In this document: in pieces, positions 16,429 to 26,239 of the stretch
Layout of the letters: each line of letters opens with the position of its first letter
Position numbering within the stretch: the first letter of the stretch is position 1
Origin: SIG607 sp036307305
Lineage (GTDB): Bacteria; Bacillota; Clostridia; Oscillospirales; Acutalibacteraceae
Length of the DNA: 64,000 nt
Reading direction: 5' to 3'
Assembly: GCA_036307305.1 (NCBI GenBank)
Contig: JAXJXV010000010.1
Location: 1 to 64,000 of the forward strand
Made by a program: the position numbers and the translations under genes
Notes under the pieces: generated by a model
Told to the model about the DNA's origin: nothing
Database searches by the model: none
The model's input: only the letters and a program-made list of their open reading frames with translations

Positions 16429-17571
16429 TTATGCTCCTTTAATTTTATTTAGTATCCATTCTGCCGCGTACTTTGAAGCGCAGTTGCTGTCGCAAAAGCC
16501 GTGGAAGTTTTTAAACTTAGTTATAGCATCTTTATACTGATTTTCGTCAAAGGATGAGATAGCCTCAAAAAGCTGGTCGTTGGTTTCGCAAAGGGTAAAA
16601 GGAAGTGAGGAAAAATCAAAATAAAAATCTCTTTCAAGACGGTATTTTGATACGTCACTTGCATATAAAAGGCTTGGTTTTTCGATGAGCAGAAAATCAA
16701 ATATAACAGAGGAATAGTCTGTTATCAGCATATCTGAAATCATATAAAGCTCCTGCATATCGGGATAGTAGGAAGCGTTTATAAGTACCTCTGGGTCGTA
16801 TTCTATATTATCCGAAAGCTTAAATACGTTAGGATGCAGACGAAGAAGAATTTTCCACTTTCCGCCGAAGCGTTTTTCAAGCGCTTCTTTGCAACCCTTG
16901 TAATCCATATCGTAAACGGTCAGGTCGTGATTTTCGCGGAAGGTGGGGGCGTAGAGCATAAGCCTTACCCCGTCCTCTATATCAAGTGCCTTTCTGATTC
17001 GTTTTACGTCCTCATCCGTAAAGCTTAAAAGTCGGTCGTTTCTGGGCAGTCCCTTTTGTATTATCTCACCCTGCGGATACCAGAAATAATTACGGTAGTC
17101 GCTGGTGAGCGTATCACAGCTTGATATCATAACGTCGCACATAGCTGCATCTTTTTTTGCCATACGGAGATACTGTTCTGACAGCTTATCGGGTACCATA
17201 TTTTCAACCTTTTTCATACCCAGTCCGCCGTGCCACGTCTGCATATAAAACTGATTTTTCTTTTTAAGACAGTATTCCTTACGGCTGTTGTCCACCCAAA
17301 CCTTAGCGGTGGACATTTCATAAATATATTTAAAGGAACGGAAGGTCACAGTCCGTATTTCCTTTGGGAAAACGTAGCTTTCCTTACCGCTTACCACCCA
17401 TACTAAATCGAGGTTTTCTTTACCGTCTATAAGGGCGTCGGCTATGTATTTAGGGTTGTCCCCGTAGCCTCTGCCATAGTAGGACTGAAAAACCACCTTG
17501 TTGCTTTTAACAGGCAGAAAGAAACAAATAATCCAGAATATTCGTTTTAAAATTCTAAGGGTCAGCTTCAT
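16429..17571 (-). CDS. CDP-glycerol glycerophosphotransferase family protein (TagB/TagF-like)
   Basis: Transfers glycerol phosphate from CDP-glycerol to a lipid-linked or growing glycan at the inner face of the membrane. Characteristic stretches are TWHGGLGMKKVE near 115 (conserved His), LMLYAPTFRENHD near 205, LRLHPNV, and ITDYSSVIFDFLLIEKP near 290. The length of 380 aa fits single-domain TagB-type enzymes rather than the longer polymerase TagF. The start overlaps the flippase stop by four bases. Confidence 0.9.
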   Translation of the reverse strand: MKLTLRILKRIFWIICFFLPVKSNKVVFQSYYGRGYGDNPKYIADALIDGKENLDLVWVVSGKESYVFPKEIRTVTFRSFKYIYEMSTAKVWVDNSRKEYCLKKKNQFYMQTWHGGLGMKKVENMVPDKLSEQYLRMAKKDAAMCDVMISSCDTLTSDYRNYFWYPQGEIIQKGLPRNDRLLSFTDEDVKRIRKALDIEDGVRLMLYAPTFRENHDLTVYDMDYKGCKEALEKRFGGKWKILLRLHPNVFKLSDNIEYDPEVLINASYYPDMQELYMISDMLITDYSSVIFDFLLIEKPSLLYASDVSKYRLERDFYFDFSSLPFTLCETNDQLFEAISSFDENQYKDAITKFKNFHGFCDSNCASKYAAEWILNKIKGA

Positions 17572-18839
17572 TTCGTTTCTCCTTTAAAAAGATGTCTGTG
17601 TTTATATACTGCTGTTATGCGGAACATAAAAATAGTCCATTCCGAAACGCTTGTCATAGCCGCAAGAGTAACGCCGTTTATATTACCCGTAAGGGCAATA
17701 ATTAAAATCCCTATGATGTGTACGGCGGTGCCTGTAAAAATGGAGTAGTTGGCGTATTTTGAAATACCCATAGCTCCCATAACGGGAAAACCGAATATAT
17801 AGCTTGGTAAAATAACCGCTACCGCAGGTAAAAAGGCGCGAAGTATTGGCGCGGCGCCTGTGAATTCCTTGCCGAAAGCAAATATGCAAAGAGGCTCTGA
17901 GAAAACACCTACCAATATACAGCCGATAACTATGGGAAGCATAATAAGAGAAAGTATTTTTCTTACAGGTTTAAAGTCCTTATGTCTTACCATATACGGA
18001 TAAAGGCTGTCTGAAATAGGAGAAAAGCCGTTTTTGGCGGTTGTGACTATTTTATCTGCCGAGGTGAAGTAGCCTGTTATAATTCCCGTTTTATCAAAAA
18101 AGCCGAGAACAACGGTGTTTGTAGCGCTGTATACCGTTGTAGCAATTCTTGAATAAAAGAAAACGGAGGAACGCTTAAAGTCGCTTATTATTTCTTTTAC
18201 AGTTACCTTTGTAAAGCGGTAGCCAAGCTTTTTGAACAGGTGAAGATAGGCGATAACAACCGCAAGACAGTTGCCCAAAAGAAGAAGCAGAGGAACTATA
18301 ATATAATCCTCTTTGCCTTTGAGAAAAATAAAGGTAAGGAGACAAAAAAGAAATTTAACCGATACCGTACGAAGTGTAACGGCTGTCATTTTTTCGATAC
18401 CTCTGTAAACGTAATCGGGAACAAAGGAATTAACGGCGTAAGCGGCAAAATATATAAGATAAACCGCTTTATAACGGGAAAACTCTTTAACCGCAAATAA
18501 AAGAATAAGCATAATAATAAGAGAGATAATTCCCAGAACAGCCTTAATAACAGCCACCGTGGTGATTTTTCTGTTCACATAGCCTGTGTCCTCGCGGTTT
18601 TTGGAGATATCTTCCGTAGCAGACAGGAGAAAGCCAAAATCCAAAAACAACTGAAAATACAGCATTACTGCGGCGGCAACACCCAGAATACCGTAAAGCT
18701 CAGGTCCTAAAATACGGGTCTGATAGGGTACGGTAATAAAGCTGAAAAGGTATGAAGAAAACTGCAGAACATAAAGCATAAAGGTGTTCTGCAATAAAAC
18801 CTTGCTTTTTTTATCTACTTTTTTAAGGTTATTTAACAT
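17568..18839 (-). CDS. Wzx-like polysaccharide flippase
   Basis: Multi-pass membrane protein (423 aa, about 12 hydrophobic segments) of the MOP/oligosaccharide-flippase superfamily, expected to move lipid-linked repeat units across the membrane. N-terminal features YLFSFITVPYQTRILGPELYG are typical of the RfbX/Wzx family. It lies between the glycosyltransferases and the glycerol-phosphate genes and overlaps the upstream glycosyltransferase gene by 11 bases. Confidence 0.9.
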   Translation of the reverse strand: MLNNLKKVDKKSKVLLQNTFMLYVLQFSSYLFSFITVPYQTRILGPELYGILGVAAAVMLYFQLFLDFGFLLSATEDISKNREDTGYVNRKITTVAVIKAVLGIISLIIMLILLFAVKEFSRYKAVYLIYFAAYAVNSFVPDYVYRGIEKMTAVTLRTVSVKFLFCLLTFIFLKGKEDYIIVPLLLLLGNCLAVVIAYLHLFKKLGYRFTKVTVKEIISDFKRSSVFFYSRIATTVYSATNTVVLGFFDKTGIITGYFTSADKIVTTAKNGFSPISDSLYPYMVRHKDFKPVRKILSLIMLPIVIGCILVGVFSEPLCIFAFGKEFTGAAPILRAFLPAVAVILPSYIFGFPVMGAMGISKYANYSIFTGTAVHIIGILIIALTGNINGVTLAAMTSVSEWTIFMFRITAVYKHRHLFKGETK

Positions 18840-19839
18840 TACGAACCTTCTTCATAAGTTTATTAAGGGCGGAAAACAACTTTATAAAGCTATAATTTCT
18901 GTCAAGCGCCCATTTTAAAAGCAATCGCTCTTTTTTGCTTAGCGTACAAAGATATTTGCTATGGAGAGGGGAGGTGCCGTTCTTTAAAAGCTCAGTTCTT
19001 AATTTATCTGATGCCTTTTCAAAACGGTGGGTCATTGACTGCATTTCCCTGACAGGTAAGAAAAAGCCGTGAAAAACCTTCATAAAATCAAGCTCGTCCT
19101 TAAAGGCGTTAATAAATCCGTTCTTTTCAAAGTAGTCGAGAATACTGTTTACGGCTTTTAGTCTCTCATTTACAATCCTGTCTAAATCGGGGGAATGCAT
19201 AATAGAGCCTTTTCTCTGAAGATAATAATAAATAGGTTTTTCGGTATAGTAATAGGCAGTCTTTATATAGGGAACAAGCTTTGGCGTGGTGTGTAAATCC
19301 TCATACCACAGCTTTTCTGGAAACGAAATGTTATTATTGATAAAAAGCTCTTTTTTATACAGGCGGTTACAGGCGCTGCTGATGAGAGTTATGGATTTCA
19401 GCGTATCGCCTGTTAAAATACAGTCGGGTGTCACGAACTCACAGGTGTACTTCGCTCCCCGCGTTCCGTCCTCAAATACGCAAAGGCAGTCGAACAACAC
19501 CATATCGCAGTTGTTTTTTACTGCTATATTATAGCAGGTATCAAGGGCATCGTTACTTATAAAATCATCACTGTCAAGAAAAAACAAAAACTCACCCTTG
19601 GCGGCAGATATGCCTGTGTTTCTGGCGCCTCCAAGTCCTTTGTTCTGCTGATGAATAACCGAAATAAACGGGTGTTTTTCAGCATAGCTATCACAAATAG
19701 CGCCGCTGTTGTCGGTAGAGCCGTCATCAACAAGGATAATTTCATAATTACTGAAGGTCTGAGTTATAACGCTGTCAACACATTTAGCAAGGTATTTCTC
19801 AACGTTGTAAACGGGAATTATTACACTGATACAGGGCAT
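18829..19839 (-). CDS. Family 2 glycosyltransferase
   Basis: GT-A fold transferase working on an undecaprenyl-linked glycan on the cytoplasmic side. It shows SVIIPVYNVEKYLAKC, the nucleotide-binding DDGSTDNSG, KGLGGARNTG and the metal-binding FLDSDD around residue 95. The acceptor-side motif WYEDLHTTP is characteristic of capsule-type GT2 proteins. Donor sugar cannot be read. Its stop lies inside the flippase start region. Confidence 0.9.
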   Translation of the reverse strand: MPCISVIIPVYNVEKYLAKCVDSVITQTFSNYEIILVDDGSTDNSGAICDSYAEKHPFISVIHQQNKGLGGARNTGISAAKGEFLFFLDSDDFISNDALDTCYNIAVKNNCDMVLFDCLCVFEDGTRGAKYTCEFVTPDCILTGDTLKSITLISSACNRLYKKELFINNNISFPEKLWYEDLHTTPKLVPYIKTAYYYTEKPIYYYLQRKGSIMHSPDLDRIVNERLKAVNSILDYFEKNGFINAFKDELDFMKVFHGFFLPVREMQSMTHRFEKASDKLRTELLKNGTSPLHSKYLCTLSKKERLLLKWALDRNYSFIKLFSALNKLMKKVRNVK

Positions 19840-19849
19840 ACCGTTCCTC

Positions 19850-20827
19850 CTATGCCAGTCGGTTAATAAAGTTGATTGCTTTGTACATTTTGTGCGTACT
19901 AAGGTAAAGCAGTATTTTTCGCTTTAATGAAAGGTTGGTTTTAATATATGGGTTTTTGTTAAAGCTATTGAAATTCTTTTTTACATATTCGTAAAAATGC
20001 TTTAGCAGTGGGTGAGTAGGGTCACTCGCGGCAATCTTATTAACACAAAGTACAAGTATATGCAAAATGGCTGCATACTCAAGCTCACTGTAGAACTTCT
20101 CAAATGCCGATTGCTCTTTAAAATAGCTTATAAGCGAATCTGTGCAGGAAAGCATTTCAATATTTCTGTTATTATTTACAGTGTGAATTATTGAGTCGCT
20201 TCGCTGTAAATATTTATAGAAGATTTTATCACTCAGCACTATTCTTTCGCAGTGAAGCACTGTTTTGGGAAGTGTTGCCAAATCTTCAAACCATTCGCGA
20301 GTGGGAAATCGTATACCCGTTTCTTTGAAAAGGGAAGCCAGATAAAGTTTGTTCCATGCGTAAGGGTTGTCTATAGCCTTTACCATATATTCTTCCTTGG
20401 TAACGGTATGACAGCCGTTGTCACTGGCTTTATAGGTGTTGACGGTCTTGCCGTTTACGTCTACGTAATCAGCGCCGAAGCAGACCATATGGGCATTATT
20501 AGTCTCTGCTATATCGTAAAGATAGGAAAGACAGCCGTTTTCAAGACAGTCGTCGCTGTCAACGAAAAGAATGTATTTGCCTTTTGCATTTTCGATGCCT
20601 GTGTTTCTTGCACCACCAAGTCCTTTGTTCTCCTGTGAGATTATCAGAAGATTGTTATATAGCTTAAAGTACTCCTTTAAAATTTCACCGCAGGAATCGG
20701 GCGAACCGTCGTTTACCGCAATAACCTCAAAGGAATCGAAATCCTGAGTCAGTACAGAATCAAGACATTTTCTCAGATATTTTTCAACCTTGTAAACGGG
20801 TATGATTACCGAAATTTTAACACTCAT
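19850..20827 (-). CDS. Family 2 glycosyltransferase
   Basis: A second GT2, clearly related to its downstream neighbour: KISVIIPVYKVEKYLRKC, NDGSPDSCG, KGLGGARNTG, FVDSDD and WFEDLATLPK. It likely adds another sugar of the same repeat unit. The C-terminal half is helical and divergent, as usual for acceptor-binding regions. The start overlaps the polymerase gene's stop by 11 bases. Confidence 0.9.
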   Translation of the reverse strand: MSVKISVIIPVYKVEKYLRKCLDSVLTQDFDSFEVIAVNDGSPDSCGEILKEYFKLYNNLLIISQENKGLGGARNTGIENAKGKYILFVDSDDCLENGCLSYLYDIAETNNAHMVCFGADYVDVNGKTVNTYKASDNGCHTVTKEEYMVKAIDNPYAWNKLYLASLFKETGIRFPTREWFEDLATLPKTVLHCERIVLSDKIFYKYLQRSDSIIHTVNNNRNIEMLSCTDSLISYFKEQSAFEKFYSELEYAAILHILVLCVNKIAASDPTHPLLKHFYEYVKKNFNSFNKNPYIKTNLSLKRKILLYLSTHKMYKAINFINRLA

Positions 20828-22196
20828 TTTTAGTCGTCACCTTTATATAATGGAATATATAACCCAGAAATAGCCAGAAGATAACCGACGTGGGTGAATT
20901 GGTGTAGATAACGTCGGTAACGAACATAGAACAAACGAGTGCGCAAATCACACAAATGAACATAACGCAGAGGTATTCGTAATCGCCGTCCTTAGCCTTA
21001 AATATGTTTTTAAAAATATAAATGACGGTAAATACTGCAAATAACAGGAAAATAACAAAACCTAAAATACCCTGAGCAGGAAGAATGTTGAAAATTATAT
21101 TGTGGGTGTTGTTGAATACTCCGTGATTATTATTAACGAGATAGGTATCAGGCATTTCCTTTAAGGCGTAATCCTTTAAATTATAATACGAAACACCGAA
21201 AACTGCATTTTTATAAAAAATCTCAGTACCGCTTTTCCACAGGTCGAAGCGGCGGTTGCTGATATCGCTTTCAAGGTCTTGCTCACGTCCGTCCTCATAT
21301 TCGGGAACGTCCTCACCCGAGTGCGACTGATAATAGCGGTATTCTACTATTTTGCTGTTTACCTTATGAACACCGGTAATTATGAAAAAGCTTGAAACGG
21401 CAATCAGCAGCGCTAAAACCACCACAAACGAAATTTTTATAAAGCCTTTAAAATTAAGCTTTTTCAGACCGATAAAAAGTATATAAAAGAAAATAACTGC
21501 GAAAATTGCAACCATACCCGTGCGTGAGCCTGAAAGACAAAGGTATAAAAACTGTACTGTGCAGTTTATTATAAGAGAAATTTTCAAAAACTTGTTTTTA
21601 TAGTTGCGGATATAAAATACCGAAAGTGCTATAGCTACGGCGGCAAAAACACTTGCATAGTTGGGGTCGCGGAAGACACCCCACAGTCTGCCCCACACAA
21701 GACCTGCAAGACGGATATATTCCTCGTTGTACTGTTCAAGTGAGTAGTTTACAGCATACTGAACAAGACTTACGGCAGACATAACAAAGAAAACGGCAAG
21801 ATAGAAAAAGGAAACAAAAGTAAACTCTTTTTTATAGTCCTTTTCGCTTCTGTCCGTATCACAGGCAAAAAGCAAAAAGAAATGGAATATAAGCCATACA
21901 AGACCTTTTATGTTATCGGAATAACCGTAGGAAAAATTAAGGATTGCTGAAATAATAAAGCTTACCGTAAAGGCAATAAGCAAAGAAAGAGCGGGTGTTT
22001 TCAGATATCCCGTAACGTTTCTCAGTCGGTAAATAAAGGCGACGGCGCCCAGTCCTGCAACGGCAATAACTGTATAGGACATAATACCTTGCATATAGGT
22101 TAAATTACAAAAGGTGAATATACCGAATATAAGATAGAGTATTTTAAAGGGCAGCTCTGCTATATAGGGGGCTTTAAGTGAAGATAAAATTTTCAT
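20817..22196 (-). CDS. O-antigen ligase/polymerase-like membrane protein (Wzy type)
   Basis: A 459-residue protein with about ten hydrophobic segments and one large extracytoplasmic loop (near 290-345) rich in charged residues, the layout of Wzy/WaaL proteins. The segment SRTGMVAIFAVI and the loop-proximal NNTHNIIFNIL (His in the ligase motif) support this. It should polymerise flipped repeat units outside the membrane. Sequence conservation in this family is low, so the call rests on topology, motif and context. Confidence 0.8.
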   Translation of the reverse strand: MKILSSLKAPYIAELPFKILYLIFGIFTFCNLTYMQGIMSYTVIAVAGLGAVAFIYRLRNVTGYLKTPALSLLIAFTVSFIISAILNFSYGYSDNIKGLVWLIFHFFLLFACDTDRSEKDYKKEFTFVSFFYLAVFFVMSAVSLVQYAVNYSLEQYNEEYIRLAGLVWGRLWGVFRDPNYASVFAAVAIALSVFYIRNYKNKFLKISLIINCTVQFLYLCLSGSRTGMVAIFAVIFFYILFIGLKKLNFKGFIKISFVVVLALLIAVSSFFIITGVHKVNSKIVEYRYYQSHSGEDVPEYEDGREQDLESDISNRRFDLWKSGTEIFYKNAVFGVSYYNLKDYALKEMPDTYLVNNNHGVFNNTHNIIFNILPAQGILGFVIFLLFAVFTVIYIFKNIFKAKDGDYEYLCVMFICVICALVCSMFVTDVIYTNSPTSVIFWLFLGYIFHYIKVTTKNEC

Positions 22197-22209
22197 AACC
22201 GTTTCCTTA

Positions 22210-23241
22210 TCATTTTCTTAGTATATATACCGCCTTGCCAAGTAACAGGCAAAGTAGGTGACTTTTTGTATTTATTGCAAATTTTAATAGTCGGAATACA
22301 GGATTAGTATTGATTTTGCCGCTTAATAAGGCAGTATAAAGCTCTCTGCTGAAAAGATTTTCACAAACCCATTCCCGTCTTGCCTTGAAACTCAGCTTGG
22401 AAAGGGGATTGTTGTTACGTGACAGAGCGGAAAGGGAATAGCGGAGTAATTTATTTGCCAGTACGTTTATTGCATTACAGTCAAGTATACCGCACTGCTT
22501 ACAGTATTCATAAAAAGATTCGACACGCTTGTAGCTTAAGGCGTAGTAATCCTTGGAAAAGCTGTGGGTGATACTGCTGTTTGCCCGTTTAAAATATCGG
22601 TAACCGATGCTGTCTATAACAGCGATACTGTCGCTATGCTTTATAAAATCCAGATTAAAGAAGTAATCCTCGTAAAAAAGGTAGTCGTTCATACGAATTC
22701 CGTTGGCTTTTATAATATTGGCTTTGTAAACAGAATTCCAGAGATAGCCAAAAAGGGTTTGCTCTTCAAGGCGAAGAACTGTACGGGCCACCTCCTTTTT
22801 ATTTTCGCTTATCACAGCCTTGGGAAGTATAGGCACAGACTTTATAAGCTTGTCTTTATCGTCAAAGTGTTCCTCCACGGCGCCCCATACAACCTGCTCT
22901 GCGCCGCTTTTTTCAATAAGAGAAACAGCTTCTTTATATATGTGAGGAAGCACCTGGTCGTCGGCATCAAGAAAAGCAATATAAGCGCCGACACAGCACT
23001 TGATACCCTCGTTTCGTGCTTTGCCTGCGCCTATGTTTTCCTTTAGTGAAATGCATTTAATACGGGAATCCTTTTGCTCGAATTCCCGTAAAATATCAAG
23101 ACTGCCGTCCGTAGAGCAATCGTTTACACAAATAACCTCAATTTCTGTATAGTCCTGCGACAGTAAACTATTAAGGGTATCAGTAAGATACTTTTCGCTG
23201 TTATATACAGGCATTATAATACTTAAAAGAGAATTATTCAT
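22210..23241 (-). CDS. Family 2 glycosyltransferase
   Basis: GT2 with SIIMPVYNSEKYLTDTL, VNDCSTDGS, GAGKARNEGIK and FLDADD at the catalytic core (first 110 residues). The region after it has NDYLFYEDYFFN, a variant of the W-E-D acceptor motif seen in the sibling genes. It is one of four GT2 genes in this operon, implying a repeat unit of at least four or five residues. Confidence 0.9.
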   Translation of the reverse strand: MNNSLLSIIMPVYNSEKYLTDTLNSLLSQDYTEIEVICVNDCSTDGSLDILREFEQKDSRIKCISLKENIGAGKARNEGIKCCVGAYIAFLDADDQVLPHIYKEAVSLIEKSGAEQVVWGAVEEHFDDKDKLIKSVPILPKAVISENKKEVARTVLRLEEQTLFGYLWNSVYKANIIKANGIRMNDYLFYEDYFFNLDFIKHSDSIAVIDSIGYRYFKRANSSITHSFSKDYYALSYKRVESFYEYCKQCGILDCNAINVLANKLLRYSLSALSRNNNPLSKLSFKARREWVCENLFSRELYTALLSGKINTNPVFRLLKFAINTKSHLLCLLLGKAVYILRK

Positions 23242-23267
23242 TGAGAAATCTCCTTGTTTGCTAAAGC

Positions 23268-24329
23268 TTATCTACCTGCTTTAAGTTTTGCAAAAAGCTT
23301 AGTATTGGTGGCTTTGACCTGAGAAATAACAATGCCCATCATATACATAAGTGCTGCGTCCTTAAAACGAATGGGAAGAAGCAGAATTTTAGTGTAAAAT
23401 GCGCCCGGTTTAGCTATACGAACAGCCTTTTGCGCAGTTTCTGAGCAAATCATTTTCTTAATCTGAGCTTTCTTATCCTTAAAGGAAAGAGTACAGTTTT
23501 TGTTGGTTACGTTCTCAACACAGCCGAGAATGCGCTCAATATAACGTCTTGAAAGGAATTCCTCAACCTCGTCGTTCATAATATCCCAATGAGCGTAAAG
23601 CTCTCTTATCCAACGATTCTCGTCTTCGCGCTTTTCATACATATTACTGCGGTATTTTGCAGTTTCGCTTTCTGCGCGTTTTCTTATAAAGTGATAATAC
23701 TTTTTATCAATTACAGCCACGCGCTCAACGCTTCTTACTACCCTTAGGTTAAAGGGAAAATCGTCCCAAAATGTATCGGGGAAATAAATGCCGTTGTCTT
23801 TTATGTATTTAGAAGAAAACAGCTTGTTCCAAGGGGTGTAGAGAAGATTTCTGTCAAAAAGACGGTGGGCGTCATCTCTGAATTCCTTTTGGGTTTTATA
23901 AACGGTAGAAGGGTAAGATAATTCCTGAATGAATTTTTCGGTATCATTATAATAGGTATCTATATAATAACCTGTTACAACAAGCTCACGGTCGTACTGA
24001 GTTGCAACCTCGTACATATCGGCAAGCATCGTAGGCTCGGTCCAGTCGTCCGAATCCATAAAATACATAAATTCGCCCTGCGCCAAATCAATAGCGCGGT
24101 TTCTTGCGGCGGGAGCGCCTGCGTTTTCCTGATGGATGACCTTAATACGAGGGTCTTTTGAGGCATATTCCTCACAAATAGCGCCGCTGTTGTCGGGAGA
24201 ACCGTCATCAATAGCAAAAAGCTCCCACTGGGTAAAGGTCTGCGCCTGAATACTTTCTATTGATTTTCCAACGTAATCTTCTACCTTATAAACGGGCATT
24301 ATAATGCTAATTTTAATATTTTCAGCCAT
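23268..24329 (-). CDS. Family 2 glycosyltransferase
   Basis: GT2 with KISIIMPVYKVEDYVGKS, DDGSPDNSG, GAPAARNRAI and FMDSDDW, and the acceptor-side TFWDDFPFN. It is the first glycosyltransferase after glf in transcription order. Possible roles are galactofuranosyl transfer or a general hexose transfer; nothing in the sequence decides. Confidence 0.9.
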   Translation of the reverse strand: MAENIKISIIMPVYKVEDYVGKSIESIQAQTFTQWELFAIDDGSPDNSGAICEEYASKDPRIKVIHQENAGAPAARNRAIDLAQGEFMYFMDSDDWTEPTMLADMYEVATQYDRELVVTGYYIDTYYNDTEKFIQELSYPSTVYKTQKEFRDDAHRLFDRNLLYTPWNKLFSSKYIKDNGIYFPDTFWDDFPFNLRVVRSVERVAVIDKKYYHFIRKRAESETAKYRSNMYEKREDENRWIRELYAHWDIMNDEVEEFLSRRYIERILGCVENVTNKNCTLSFKDKKAQIKKMICSETAQKAVRIAKPGAFYTKILLLPIRFKDAALMYMMGIVISQVKATNTKLFAKLKAGR

Positions 24330-24341
24330 TTTTATCCCCCT

Positions 24342-25442
24342 TTAAAGTTCTTTCTCTGCCAGAATGAAGGCAGATTCAATAACCTTATCCATATCGTAAT
24401 ATTTATATTCAGCAAGTCTTCCGCCGAAAATAACGTTTTCTTCTTTTTCGGCAAGAAGAACATACTTCTGATAAAGCTCCTGATTTTTTTGGTCGTTGAC
24501 AGGATAGTATGGTTCCATACCTTCCTTGAAGTCGGCAGGATACTCTCTGGTAATAACGGTTTTTTCCTGTGTGCCGAACTCGAAATGCTTATGCTCAATA
24601 ATTCGTGTGAAGGCTGTTTCGCGGTCGGTATAGTTTACAACGGCAACGCCCTGATAGTTATCACAGTCAAGAACCTGTGTTTCGAAATTAAGGCTTCGGT
24701 ATTCCAGATTTCCGTAGCAATAATCGAAAAATGAGTCGAGAGTTCCCGTATAAAGCACCTTTTTACCCATAGCGCTATATTTTTCTCTGTCGGAATTATA
24801 GTCTGTACTTAGCATAACGTCACAGTTTTTAAACAGAGCGTCGGTTATAACATTATATCCGCCAATGGGAATACCCTGATATAAATCATTGAAATAATTA
24901 TTGTCAAAGGTAAATCTTACAGGCAGTCTTTTTATTATAAACGGCGGAAGCTCTTTACAATCTCTGCCCCACTGTTTTTCGGTGTATCCCTTTACCAGCT
25001 TTGTGTAAAGGTCTCTGCCCACAAGACTGATTGCCTGTTCCTCAAGATTTTCAGGTTCACCCTTAATCTCCTTTGTTTGCTGCGCAATTTTTTCTTTTGC
25101 CTGATTTGGAGTTATAACGTCGTTCCACATTTTGCAGAAGGTGTTCATATTAAAGGGCATATTGTAAATTTCGCCTTTATAATTTGCAACGGGGGAATTG
25201 GTGTATCTGTTAAAATCGGCAAGTGACGTTACAAAATCCCAAACCTGCTTGTTGCTTGTGTGGAAGATATGAGCGCCGTATTTGTGTACGTTGATACCCT
25301 CAATATTTTCACAGGCTATATTACCGCCAAGCTGAGAACGTTTTTCGATAACAAGGCAGCTTTTACCTTTGTCGGTTGCAAGTTTTGCAAAGGTACCTGC
25401 AAACAAGCCACCGCCAACAATGACATAGTCGTATTTTTTCAC
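24342..25442 (-). CDS. glf: UDP-galactopyranose mutase
   Basis: FAD enzyme converting UDP-galactopyranose to UDP-galactofuranose, so the glycopolymer probably contains Galf. The N-terminus YDYVIVGGGLFAGTFA binds FAD. EKRSQLGGN, KYGAHIFHT, YTEKQWG and the C-terminal VIFGGRLAEYKYYDMDK are family signatures. GTG 25442 is chosen as start: the promoter places the 5' end near 25474, so an in-frame GTG at 25478 would lie upstream of the transcript. First gene of the surface-glycan operon. Confidence 0.95.
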   Translation of the reverse strand: MKKYDYVIVGGGLFAGTFAKLATDKGKSCLVIEKRSQLGGNIACENIEGINVHKYGAHIFHTSNKQVWDFVTSLADFNRYTNSPVANYKGEIYNMPFNMNTFCKMWNDVITPNQAKEKIAQQTKEIKGEPENLEEQAISLVGRDLYTKLVKGYTEKQWGRDCKELPPFIIKRLPVRFTFDNNYFNDLYQGIPIGGYNVITDALFKNCDVMLSTDYNSDREKYSAMGKKVLYTGTLDSFFDYCYGNLEYRSLNFETQVLDCDNYQGVAVVNYTDRETAFTRIIEHKHFEFGTQEKTVITREYPADFKEGMEPYYPVNDQKNQELYQKYVLLAEKEENVIFGGRLAEYKYYDMDKVIESAFILAEKEL

Positions 25443-25480
25443 CTTAAAATACACCTTCTCATTACTGTATATATACACTT

Positions 25481-25509
25481 ATTATACTATGTAATTATCA
25501 TAATATCAA
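25481..25509 (-). promoter_or_regulatory. Promoter of the glycopolymer operon
   Basis: Minus strand TTGATA (25509-25504), 17-nt spacer, TATAAT (25486-25481). It is positioned to start RNA about 30 nt before the glf GTG. Confidence 0.75.
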
Positions 25510-25519
25510 GCATTTTAGT

Positions 25520-25969
25520 TTATTCGAACAGCAAATCTGTAAACTGTGCCTGAGAATAAGATTTATTTTCCTGTGTAATTATATGTAAATGTGCTTTGCC
25601 GAATTCTGAAATGTTGTGTTTAAAGCGTTTAACGTCAGAGGAGCGTTTAAAAGAAACCAGCATAATATGAGTGTATTCGCCCGTTGTGCTGTGGCAAAAC
25701 AGTACGTTTTTATTCTTCATAACAAAGCTTTCAAAATATTTTTCATTATCGTCGTTTACGCTGATAAGCACGTAAGCGGTAATGGCGAAGCCTAATTTTT
25801 CCATATTGTAGTGAGCGTGATAACCTGTTATTACCTCGTCGTTTTTAAGCTTTTCCAGACGGGCAGAGGTAGCAGGGGATGAAATAAAAACATCCTTTGC
25901 AAGTTCTTTTGCAGACGTACGCGCGTCTTTGTGTAAGCTTTTAATTAAGTTGAAATCAATGCTGTCCAT
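25520..25969 (-). CDS. Lrp/AsnC-family transcriptional regulator
   Basis: DNA-binding regulator of 149 aa. The N-terminal winged helix-turn-helix has the family pattern DFNLIKSLHKDARTSAKELA, SSPATSARLEKL and GVITGYHA-like EVITGYHAHYN. The C-terminal half is the RAM ligand-sensing domain. ATG 25969 follows AAGGAGG; upstream in-frame codons would add a non-family extension. It is separated from recR/DUF896 by a terminator and lies just upstream of the glf promoter, so it could regulate the glycan operon, though this is only positional. Confidence 0.85.
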   Translation of the reverse strand: MDSIDFNLIKSLHKDARTSAKELAKDVFISSPATSARLEKLKNDEVITGYHAHYNMEKLGFAITAYVLISVNDDNEKYFESFVMKNKNVLFCHSTTGEYTHIMLVSFKRSSDVKRFKHNISEFGKAHLHIITQENKSYSQAQFTDLLFE

Positions 25970-25993
25970 AAGGAAAGTTGCCTCCTTTTTAAA

Positions 25994-26026
25994 GAAAAAA
26001 CACACCCCGTGCAGTTAGCACAGGGT
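25994..26026 (-). terminator. Terminator of the dnaX-recR-DUF896 operon
   Basis: Reading minus, ACCCTGTGC pairs with GCACGGGGT around TAACT and is followed by GTGTTTTTTC. Confidence 0.8.
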
Positions 26027-26032
26027 ATGATA

Positions 26033-26239
26033 TCAAGAATCCTTTTTCGTAAGTTTTTTCTTGGTGCCGTCTTCGTATAAAATGGTGGTGTTATTAAGCT
26101 GCATTTCAAGGCTGCGCTTGTAGGAGTCGATAAACTCTCTGCGAAGAACCGCCTGTTCCTGCTTTTCTTCCTCGGTAAGACCTTCTTCGCGGCTTTTTCT
26201 TGCAAGAAAATTTATTCTGTCTATTTTTTTCTGTTCCAT
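26033..26239 (-). CDS. DUF896 (YnzC-like) small protein
   Basis: A 68-residue protein starting MEQKKIDRINFLARKSREEG and containing GLTEEEKQEQAVLRREFIDS, which is the helical-hairpin pattern of the DUF896/UPF0291 family (YnzC, SosA in B. subtilis and S. aureus). Biochemical role is unclear; some members sit in SOS operons. Here it is coupled to recR by a one-base overlap, consistent with a DNA-repair setting. Confidence 0.9.
   Translation of the reverse strand: MEQKKIDRINFLARKSREEGLTEEEKQEQAVLRREFIDSYKRSLEMQLNNTTILYEDGTKKKLTKKDS

Noticed and set aside
19557..24217. Recurring similar segments in the glycosyltransferase genes suggested a DNA repeat
   Set aside because: They are the conserved GT2 motifs (DDGSxDNSG, GARNTG, DSDD) of four separate genes, not a repeat element.
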